Positions 45,301 to 57,300 of a stretch of 64,000 nt of DNA are shown in pieces (positions within the stretch are counted from its first letter, which is position 1; each line of letters opens with the position of its first letter). This DNA is from Atherinomorus stipes (Eukaryota > Chordata > Actinopteri > Atheriniformes > Atherinidae), in assembly GCA_023101725.1 (NCBI GenBank), contig JALJCO010007894.1:248001-312000 (forward strand), written 5' to 3'. The translations under genes and the position numbers were made by a program. A model generated the notes under the pieces. The model ran no database searches and was not told where the DNA came from. It worked only from the letters and a program-made list of their open reading frames with translations.

Positions 45301-48300
45301 AAAGATTGATATTGCAAGAAAAGATGTTTTCTTTCAAATGACCTCATATTCTAAGCACTGTAGTGAATGCACGGTGGCTGTTTGTGGCCAAAATTCTCCC
45401 AGACATAAAGATTTTTATCTGTGAGTGGATCCAGTGGTCTCAAGTTTAGCTTTGACTGTACTATGAGTAACTATTTTTATGGATTTTAAGGCATTACTGA
45501 TCCGAAACAGTCTCTAACTCCCATTAAACAATGCTGGTACAGGAGTTTTAAAGTTCAGAGGGTTCTTACTTCTACTTTTGTCCATTCAGGGACACCGTAG
45601 TAAAATGGTGGAACAAATATGGCAGCCTCCATATGTGCACCACCCCAGCAAGCAGATATAAATGACTCATTCTAAGAAAATAAACATATAACAACTATTC
45701 TAATGCAGCGATTACACATCAATAGAAACATAGTTTTGAATTATATATCACATTTTTCTGCCACTGAACTTTTGATTTTTTACATACTGTACCTTTAACA
45801 ATATGGAGGAAAGCTGGAAGGACTGTCACATTCCCGGTTGTTGGAACATCAGTGGAAAACTTTAATTGTGGTAATAAGTGAATAAGAAGATCATGGACAT
45901 TTATTTCATGAAGATGCTGCTGTTTGTGACAAAAGTGGACGGTGCTGCTGCTCACATCAAGTTTAAATCAAATCAAATCAAGTTTATTTATATAGCCCTT
46001 TACAGTACCCAATCCACACAAAGTTCTTACAGCAGGGGTAACAAAGAAAGAGACAATGAAGTAAAACATAAAAATAGAAAGTTAAATAACCGGGGTTAGG
46101 GTCTGCATTCGGCCTGTTCGTCAGTATTTCCCAATAACGACCTGCATTCCAGACATTATCCCGATTATTAGACGGCTACTTGCAAAAAACAAAATTCATA
46201 ATAAAATCTTCTGTTTTTACGAGGGTCAAATCACTTTCCGATGTTGTACTCTAAGAATGAAATAGTTCCCCACAGTTGGGGCATTTGTTGCTTAGCAACG
46301 TTTGTTAGTTGAGTCATGGCGGCTGGAATTTAGGCTAGCACCGGCTTTTTCTGTATGTTGAACTGGACATTTCCCCCTCTGCTGTTAGCCGTATGCGTCT
46401 TGCCACTGGTCTTCTTTTTGTCTTCTTCGTTTTGGAGAGGGTGAATCCTTAAACTCGGCCTGGACCCAGCACTCAAAATCTCCACACCAGTCAAAGATGT
46501 TCAAATTAATTGGGATGTCATCCATTTTTGGTCACAAGATGTCGCTAAGTGCTCGCTGGCTGTTTTTGTAGCCGTTAAGTGGCCGGATTACTTGCGATGC
46601 AGAGGGATATTAGGTTAACCGGAAGACCACAGGTTAAAAAAAAGAAAATAAAGATCCGTTGCCCTTGACAGCAGTTATTATATTGTTCCAGCGGTCATTA
46701 TACAAAAATAATGACCACTGGAACGTTGATAAAGCCCTTCTAAACGGAGCATTCTCCAGCATTCTAAAGAGCCGTATAATAACTTTGTTAATTTATGGAC
46801 TTTTGTTTGTTGATTTTGATTATGGTGTATAGATTTTTTTTTTTTTGATAAGCAAGGTGAAAATCCTGTTTTTGCTCATTTTTTTCTGAAAAATAAAAAT
46901 TAAAAGAATATGTGGCTTAAATTATCCATGTTTTTTTTTTTTTAAAGTTTTTCTTTGCACAAAATTTTTCTTTTAAATCCACAATCAACATATCTGGAAT
47001 CCAGGACAGAGAATGACTGCGGCCAGAACATAATGATTTAAGCTCCATTGACTTCCATTCATATTTTTTTGTTTCTAAGGTCCCATGGGGCAGAAGTAGA
47101 TTGTCATGACCTTGGCTCCCCGTAGAGCTTCCAAGGAAAATGATCTTTGCTACACATAAAAATAAACTGTTGATCTTTGGAAACCTGATAAAAACATGAC
47201 CCAAGTTCAAAGGTCCAGTCACAAGCTTTCAGAGATGTTAACTACATCTCATGAACTCCTGGAAGTTTAGCACGCTAACAGCTCATTATTTGGAAAATTT
47301 ACACCAGGATTAAAAGAATCTGCCAAAACTTTGCAGCTCCAACAATACTGACAGTTAAACTGCAATAAGCACGAATAATCTGATCAAAGTGATTTTCCTA
47401 TTTTAAACTCCTCCTCACCCTGATCCAGCATCGTTTGTCCTCCTCAGGGAGACTGTGAAGACCACGCTACCCTGCTCTGCAGCCTCCTGCTCGGCTTCGG
47501 CCTGGATGCATACGTGTGCGTGGGCACCAAAGCCAAGGGGGTGCCACATGCCTGGGTCCTGACCTGTGGTTCTGATGGGACCATCACTTTCTGGGAGACT
47601 CTCACAGCTCACAGGTCTGATTTCCCTTTTAAATTATAGAAACATCAATTAACATCCACTTTTACTCCAACCCTTTTGGATGGAGCGACTACTCAAAACA
47701 CGTAAAGAAAAAGCATCTTGATTTCATTTTGAGATTAGATATTTATCAGGGTTCTTGCAGGGTCTTTAAAAATGTCTAAAATTCAGAAATTTAAATTTAA
47801 GGCCTCAAAAGGTCTTAAAACAGCCAGCTTTCATCCAAGGCCTTGAATTTGATTCAGACAAGTCTTCATTTTTTTTACTTTTATTCATTCTCAAGAAGTG
47901 TTGGCCACATATACAGTATAACGCTGAATATCCACGACCACCCAAACCCTAAATGATAATAATGATGATGATGATGATGAAAATAATAATGATGATGTGA
48001 TGATGATAATAATACATTGCATTTATATGTGCCTTTCAGACCCTCAACACGTATTCATAAACAATAAGACGGAATAAAAATAATAAAAGGAAGTGAGAAT
48101 CCACAGTGTAGATGTGAATTTAATTAACCAGCTCCTGTAGGGGAAACGGCATTGATGGGTGGAGGTTGAAGCCATATTTATGTATTTCTACACCCATCTA
48201 AAAAAAATTAATTTCCATTTCTTTTATTTGTTTTAAATTCATGACAAGGCTAAGCATTAAAGTTTTGTATATTTGAGCTTGGACATTTACCAGATTGCTG

Positions 48301-51300
48301 TCCTTTACAGTTGTGTGAAAAAGTGTTTGCCCCCTTCCTAATTTATCTTTTTTGCATGTTAGTCACACTTAAATGTTTCAGATCATCAAACAAGTTTAAA
48401 TGTGAAACAAAGATAACACAAGTAAACACAAAATTCAAATTTCAAATGAAGATTTTTATTAGTAAGGGGGGAAAAAAATCCAAGCCTCAATGGCCCTGTG
48501 TGAAAATGTGATTGTCCCCGCCCCTGTTAAAACATAAATTAACTTTGGTTTATCACATCTTTGGAAAGCTGAGTTTAATTTCTCTAGCCACACCCAGGCC
48601 TGATTACTGCCCCACCTGTTCTCAATCGAGAAATCACTTAAATAGGACCTGCCTGACAAAGTGAAGTAGACCAAAAGGTCCTCAAAAGCTAGACATCATG
48701 CTGCGATCCAAAGAAATTCAGGAAAAAATGAGAAACAAAGTAATTGAGATCTATCAGTCTGGAAAAGGTTCCAAAGCCATTTCTAAAGCTTTGGGACTCC
48801 AGAGAACCACAGTGAGAACCATTATCCACAAATGGTGAAAACATGGAACAGTGGTGAACCTTCCCAGGAGGGGCCGGCCAACCAAAATGACCCCAAGAGC
48901 ACAGCGACGACTCATCCAAGAGGTCACAAAAGACCCCAGAACAACATCCAAGAACTGCAGGGCTCACTTGCCTCAATTAAGGTCAGTGTTCATGACTCCC
49001 CCATCAGAAAGAGACTTGGGGGCAAAAATGGCTGCATGGCAGAGTTCCAAGACCAAAACCACTGCTGAGCAAAAAGAACATAAAGGCTCATCTCAGTTTA
49101 GCCAGAAAGCATCTTGATGATCCCCAAGACTTTTGGGAAAATACTCTGTGGACTGACGAGACAAAAGCTGAACTTTGTGGAAGGTGTAGGTCCCATTACA
49201 TGTGGTGTAAAAGTAACACGGCATTTCAGAAAAGGAACATCATAGCAACAGTAAAATATGGTGGTGGTAGTGTGATGGTCTGGGGCTGTTTTGCTGCTTC
49301 AGGACCTGGAATACTTGCTGTGGTAAATGGAACCATGAATTCTGCTGTCTACCAAAAAATCCTGAAGGAGAATGTCCGGCCATCTGTTGGTGACCTCAAG
49401 CTGAAGCGCACTTGGGTTCTGCAGCAGAACAATGATCCAGAACACACCAGCAAGTCCACCTCTGAATGGCTTAAGAAAAACAAAATGAAGACTTTGGAGT
49501 GGCCTAGTCAAAGTCCCCACCTGAATCAAATTGAGATGCTGTGGCATGACCTTAAAAAGGCGGTTCATGCAGGAAAAGCCTCCAATGTGTCTGAATTACA
49601 ACAATTCTGCAAAGATGAGTGGAACTAAATTCCTCCACAGCGCTGTAGAAGACTCACTGCCAGTTATCACAAACGCTTGATTGCAGTTGTTGCTGCTAAG
49701 GTGGAACAACCAGTTATTATGTTTAGGGGAAGATCACTTTTTCACACAGGGCCATGGAGGTTTGGATTTTTTCCCCCTTGAAAATAAAAATCTTCATTTA
49801 GAAACTGCTTTTTGTGTTTACTTGTGTTATCTTTCTCTTAGATTTAAATTTGTTTGTTGATCTGAAACATATAATTGTGACAAACATGCAAAAAAATAAG
49901 AAATCAGGAAGGGGGCAAACACTTTTTCACACAACTGTATGTTGCACCTGAACAGGTAAATAACATTGTGTCTGTACACGTTTCTACTACAGTTTAGTAC
50001 AAGTTCCTGTAATCAGTGTCAAGAACATGCTGTCTCAATCCTCTGAAATTAGACTAATCAGATCTGCACAGCGTTCAGTAACTTTTATCTAAATAAGGGC
50101 AAATGCAGCGAGATCCTGCATCCCTGAAGTCTTCTCCTTGGTGACAGAGTCCGAAATTGACACTCGCCAGGTGCCAAATGCAAGTAAATTTTCTGCTTGG
50201 CGAGTAAATCTTAGAGGGCTATCCGCCACATGGCGAGTAAATATTTGCTCCAAATATTTCATGTTTTTAAATCTTCATATTGTGGATTTCTTCTTTATGC
50301 TGCTCTGGTGTCTGCAAGTATGAAAGTGGCACATGTACGCACTGACACACTAACAACTTCCGTTTACTAACAACTAGCGTTTAGCTCAGACTGATTAAAG
50401 TAGCGCGAATATCTGGCGACTTTTTCAGCTGATCTAGGCAGCAAATTCATGTCCCAATCCACTTCCTTTATACTGGATTGTCCCTGTTTGTTAAGAGACC
50501 TCTAACAGTCACTGTTGCACTGAGTAGCCCACAGCCTAAAACAGATGAGTGCAAACTTATCACTTTATTATCAAGTTTGATTCATTATTATTATTATTAT
50601 CATCATCATCAACGTCACTTTGAATTATCCTTCAAGCACTAAGTAGAGAGCAAAGAGTCGCGATAGGAGGTTTAAGTGAATAAATTCAGAAATGACCAAT
50701 TCATTAAACATAAATATTTTTTTCTTTTTCCTGTTCTAATTTTGCTGTAAGTTCCTATTAGTTTGGGTTTAATGTAATACCGTAATATAGAAATAACGTG
50801 CCTGAAGATATATGAGTGTGAAATAGTTTCATATTTTGGCCAGTACAAAAAATATACTTGGCCGGTGGATTTTTTTCATCTAGCCGCCAACTTGGCCGGT
50901 GAGTCAAAAAGTTAATTTCGGACACTGTTTAGTAAACTTGTCTGGCTGAGATGCTGCTTTCATGGTCAAGAAAACATCTCTTCTCTCAAACACCCATCTT
51001 TACCACTTGATGTCAGTAATTCTTACACACTGTACCTTTAAGACAAGTTCCTATATCTCACTAAAATGTTTCTCTTTTGGTAATTTTGTTTTATTTTAAG
51101 TGTAATAAGATATTTTTACTAGAAATTAGAAAAATATACTTTGTAAGATTTGAGTTTTTGCTGTGTAACGAGTTGAAATCTTCAAAAATCCTGTTATCCC
51201 AGGAACGCATCTAAATGATATATATTTTAAAGTTTGGAGCTACCACAGGCCTTTTGTTTTTGCCAGGATATCTAGAATCTAGTTCAGGTTTCAGTCACAG

Positions 51301-54300
51301 AACAACTGATTCCCCACCATTAAGTTTCTGTATAAATCAGCTGAGGTGCGACGTCTTCAATCACTAAATGGAATAAATGTTTTTTTAAAACATTAGAAAA
51401 ACTTTTTTGTCTATTTACTTTACAGAGTTTTGGATTACAACATGTTTTATATGTTAAAACGAGTTTGTTTTTATTCATAATTTTCTGTACATGTGATCAG
51501 ATATCTGCACAGAGCCATTGATCCAGACGCCCCTCCCCTGGCCCCTCAGCCCAAACCCTCCTCCCCTTACCGCACCGTGGGCTGCGTCTTCAACCACCAG
51601 ACCTTCCTGGCCAACTGCCAGCCCTCCGATGCCGTGGAGCTCTGCGTCTTTGACTTCCAGGTTGGAGTATAACGCCCCCCTCCCCCAGTTTCCCACCGCG
51701 ATCCCTGCACGGCTTGGGCTCACTCTAATTAAATTAGTTTCACTTATCTTTCATGGTCCATTATTCCATTTATTAAGCCATTTTAGTGTTGAAAGAAATT
51801 CAATTTCATTGCTTATGTTTATTTTTGTGGGGAAGGATTGAATTAAGACGTCATGGCTTTGGTGAAAATAGTGCAGAGAGGGTTTTAGGGGGAGTGTAAC
51901 GCCACTCAGTCAGAATTTATAGATGTACCATAAGCACTTCAGCTATATATAGAGGGTACAATGTGCTCTAAATGCCTCGTACGCAGGCAATCAATTGTTG
52001 TGAAAGAACAGACACACACGTATAGCTTTAGTGTTTAATGAGGACATCTATGAGGATGCACTTGCAGAGCAGCACAAGTGTGTGTCTGACGCTGCTGATG
52101 AACTCAAAACCCATGAAGTGAGCCAGAGGAGCTAATGCTAGCTGCGCTTGCGCTACAGTCAAATGGAAATTTGCCTTGTGTTTGTTGCTTGATTGGACGT
52201 AACCATGCATAACCGCAACAAGGTTGTGTTTTGACTTGTGCATGCTCTTCTCTAAGGTGATCCAGGATGAGCAGTTGTGCAGGTCATGCAGCCTATAATT
52301 TACAGATTGCCTCTAAATGACCCATATTTAGGTTGCGGTTCTGTGTGGCGCGTAAAACAACTTCAGATTCAAGACTTCACTTCCAGAAGTTGAAGCAAGC
52401 AGATCATTTAAAGAGTCGTTATGAAGAGGGAATAACTCTGACATACAGAGACTCCTTTATTATACGCTATGTTCCAAATGGTTCTGCATACAGAATTTCT
52501 GTTAATGAAACATTTGGGTGTTAATTTTTCAGTCTTTGAGTTATTTTGAGCTGTTTCTCCAGTCTGTTTAGAAACAATCTCAGAGAGGTTTTATAATCAG
52601 AGTAGCTTCATTAAAAGGAAACTACGTCTGGAAGTTGTCTCACATTATTAAGGCAGTCCCAGTTCCCATGCAATGGCGTGGGGGGGGGATCTTCCTGCAA
52701 ATGGAAAGAGTAAAAACAGTCAAATTCTTTGTAAAATAAATGGAAGCTTTGTACATTTAATTGAAACTTAAGGGAGCATTGATACTGATAATGTTTGGTC
52801 CTTTTTAAGCAAACCCCGATCCGGTTCCAGGATGGTTCGGTTTGTTTGGAGCAGTGTGAACGTGCATTAAAACTGGTGCAGACCAAAGAAGGAAACTCTG
52901 ATCTGCTTTCTTTGTTAGCAAACAGACCGTTGTTTTCAAGTCCAGGATTAGAGGTTTCAAGGTGATGTCTAAGAAGGATTTGTTTTTAATATGGAGCTGG
53001 AAAATGTTCTATTTATTTTTAGAAAAATGATCTCTCTTACGTGCAGAAAAAAATCTGAAAGGTGAAGTTTTCAGTTCTTTAAAACGTATTTCATGCGTAG
53101 AAACTGCTATTAATCAATTGATAATTTAATCATTTGGAATTTTTATTATTAAAATTCAGATTTTTATTAGGGGTGGGACTTCAACGTGTTAATTTCGATT
53201 GATTCATCATGACAAAATTAACGCTTTAAATTAATCAATGCATTTAATCGCAGTTTGCTTTATAAGCAAAGCAGAACCGTTGTTAGGAACAATTTTCTGG
53301 TACGACCAATTATGCTGACGGACGTGGCAAAACTCCATGACTTTGTTGCTATATTTATCAGTTTTTCAGACCCCTCTTACAACTTTTTTTTTTTTTTTAT
53401 AAAGCACCATCTGTAGGGGGTAGCTGGTGTCTGAAGGGAAAGTGGTTTGGAGGCAGTTTGGGGTCTCCCCTGTGAAGCAGCAGCGTTCTTTCCTCAATTG
53501 CAATATCTCCACGAGAAAAGCTTAAAACTGGGATTTTGTACACAGAAGCTAAATGTGTGCAAAATATGTTAAATGAAACATATTTTGCAAAAGGCATGAA
53601 GTTTTGGTGGGTAACTGGCATTCCAGACATATAACAGTTTCATCATGCTTGGCTGGTGTTGATCAGGTAGGTCTTTTAGGTGCGTCTGTTATTTGAATTT
53701 TTGTAATGCGATTAATCAAGATAAATTAATTACAAAGCCTCTAATTAATTTGATCAATTTTTTTTTATTAAGTCCCACCCCTAATTATTGTTTAACCTTA
53801 TATTAGTTTTGGTGATTCAAAAGTTGGTTCAATGTCATTACTATTGATTATTAAAGAGAAATAAAAAAAATCATATATGCAGAATAATTTGTAGCAGTGT
53901 AAATATAACATAAGCTACAATATGAAAACAATGATTAATGCTTCATAACAGCCATGGAGACATACAGAAGAGGACTAGGGCCACTGAAGGGGGGGGGGGG
54001 GGGGGGGGGGGGCAAAGTTCTAAGAAAAAAAGTCAAAATTCAGACTTTAATCTCAGAATTTTGACTTTTTCCAGAACATTTAAAAAAAATGTGGTTAGAG
54101 GTGAAAGTTTTTTTAAGAAAATTGGGGGGAAAAGTCAGATTTTTTCTTTTCTTTTAATGTTCTGAGAAAATTCAGAATTCTGAGATTAAACTTAGAATTC
54201 TGACTTTTTTTTCTCAGAATTCTGATTTTTTTTTTCAGAAATTGGGGGAAAAAAACTGCTTATTTTTTATTTTATTTTATTCAGATTTGCACAGAATTCT

Positions 54301-57300
54301 GACTTTTTTCTTTTGCAGATTTCTGACTTTTTTTTAATCATAAATTGAAACAAAAAAGAAAAAAAAACCTGCTGAAATTTTAGTTTTTAATGTTAGTCAG
54401 AATTCTGACTTTTTTGTTTCTTCAGTGGCCCTAATCTTCTTCCTTACAGACATAAACAGGGGTGTTTTAGATCAGAGGGCAAAGGTAAGCTGCAGCAGAG
54501 AGCTGCTGGATGATCAGTCCTCAGCAAGACGCAGCTTGTTGGCTGTAAATTTGAGTCTCATGCAGCTGAACTTTCTATCTTACATTGCTTTGAAGTAAAG
54601 TCCATCCTTTTCCTTCAGAATCCATCACGCTGGAAAGCCATGAGCGAGGAGGCTCTGAGGTCTGTGTGTGCACCAGGCGCCACCACCTCACTGCCCCCCC
54701 TGCCTCCTCTCTGTGCCCCATCTCTGGATCCCGCTGCAGCCAGCGACCAGCTGGAGCTGGAGATGCGCTACCTGGTCTCTGAGTACAGGAAGGTAAAAAG
54801 AAGAAACTGCTGGACTGGATGTAGATGTCTGACGGTTTGGAGTTTTGGATGATGTTTCATCACCTCATTTTCTAGTGAAAAAGATACATATCTGTCCACC
54901 GATACTTGTGTACTTTACAGTAAAGAACTGTGAATATCGCTTATATTCAGTGCTCGTGAGTAAATCCTGACGTACATAAAGCTTTGTGGGGGTTTTCCCG
55001 CAGGACTTGGATCTGGCAACAGTGTGGGACGACCACCTGTCCTACCTGCTGTCCTCGGCCTTGTTGGCCTATGAAATGGAGCGCTGTACTGGCGTCTCAT
55101 GCGGCAACGAGGAGTTCCAGGATGCAGTGAGGAGGGCTGTGCCGGACGGACACACCTTCAAAGGCTTCCCCATACACTTCCTGCACCGCAATGCTCGTAG
55201 AGCCTTCGCCACCTGCCTCAGGTAAGATGCCAGGGGCAGACAGGTATGCAGTGGATAGAAAAACTGGGGATCCACCGATACAGATTTTTTTAGAGCCGAT
55301 GCCGATATCTCATCAGCTTCAGCCGATACAACCTGACGATATTTGGGGACGAAATTGCATTTGACCCTAAAACTAGTATAATGACACAATGAAAACTAAC
55401 TCTGATTGTATAATTGGTTTTAGGGTGCCTACACTTATGCACCAACTACTTGAAGGTTTTAATCAAAGTTGTGCGTAATGTTTTCAATTTTTGGAAGGTT
55501 GTGTGTGCTTACTGTAGCGATCCAAGCCTGAGAAGTCATTTCTGTTTTCCGTGTTTACGAGCATAACAATGCAGACATGCACGCGGTCCTGTTTGCTTCA
55601 TTCTGGGTCAGCTCTAGCGCTGTTTCTCATGCATGAAACATGTCACCAGTCTACAACACGTTTAGATGTGGACAACAGCAAACTCTCCCAAAAACAAATA
55701 TTTACACTGTTGGTTTTCCTCCCTTCTTCGCCTGCGAAGTTTTCTGGCTGGAATTGAATCCCCATTAGTCAGCAAATGAGGTTTGCACAGGAAATAAAAT
55801 CACAACACATTCACTGTATTATCCAAAGCCTGTGTGAAGATGACTCGCATCAAACCCTGTTTCCTGTTTTATGGAACTGTTGGAAATGAAAAACTCTCAC
55901 AAGGACACATCCACAACTTCAGATAAGCAGCTGACTGCTGCTATTTCAGTAGAACCTGCGCACACATTCGCTCTTCACGACAATGAGACCATGAAGCAGG
56001 TGCGGGGTCTTTAATCAGCCATTATAGAGGGCAAAGATGCGCTTCACACCAGAACTGGAGCACAGAGTTGGAAGCAGTTCAAGTACAGAGCAGCAACGCC
56101 TTCTGAAGATGAAACGGTGTGGTGGCTCTGAGCAGGCCGCCCTGATTTACACACCCATCAGCACACGAGCTTGTTCGACTGTTGATGTTACTGCTTACTT
56201 ATCAAAGGAATCACAAACGTTTGGACTTCTGCATTTCCAGCATCGAAGAAGTGGAATACTTGGCCTTCGAGTAAGGATAGACCGATACATCGGCTAGCCG
56301 ATATTTTAGGCTAATATTTGCATATTGGCCAATATTGAAAAAAAAAAAATCTTTATTGGAAGCAATTTCAGAGATGGCAACATAGAAGTGCGGTGTAACA
56401 GGCAAATCTTCCATTCTATTATTTTTAATATTTGCATTTTTTTGCTGGCATTGGCATCGGCTCATGCGTTGGGTTTGTTGGCCGATACCTCCCCCTCAGT
56501 ATAATTCACAGACGGGCATCTATACAATATATGTATTTTGTATATATATGTATATACACTCACTGGCCAATTTATTAGGTACACCTTGCTAGCACTGGGT
56601 TGGACGCATTTTGCCTTCAGAACTGCTTTAATCCTTCATGGCATAGATTCAACAAGGTACTGGAAACATTCCTCAGAGATTTTGCTCCATATTGACATGA
56701 CATCATCACACAGTTCCTGCAGATTTGTCGGCTGCACATCCATGATGAAAACCTCCCGTTCCACTAGCCTGGTACACCAGCCTGACTAACGCCATGTATG
56801 AGATACACGGTAAGTCAGTCTGGATTCCCTCCATTGGAGAATGATTCCACTCCGGTAAAAAATTGACCGGACCAATCACAGCGCAGCAGTAGAATTATTA
56901 ACAGATGAACGTAAAACTCCGACGTACCGCCGCTGTTTCTGCTCTGTTTTGGTGCGTAACTAACAGCTTCCGGGTCATAGTCACATGACGTGCGACACAA
57001 ACGCTTTCTCATAATAGTAGTTCAGCAATAAACAATGCTGACATGTAACAGAGTATTTATGATAATAAAACCAAACATTTTATGTTAATATACACAAGAA
57101 AATTACATTAAATAGAGAGGGAAAAACAACGTGTAAACGCTGACTTCCGGCATCACCATAGCAACGCCTCTGATCACCTCTGATTGGTTCTCTCCGGTTC
57201 ACTTTCCTCCTGTTAGTCCCGCCTCTCGTCTCTCATTGGAAATCAGCCTCCAACGGAGGGAATCCAGACTGACCTGCCGTGTATCTCATACATGGCGTTA

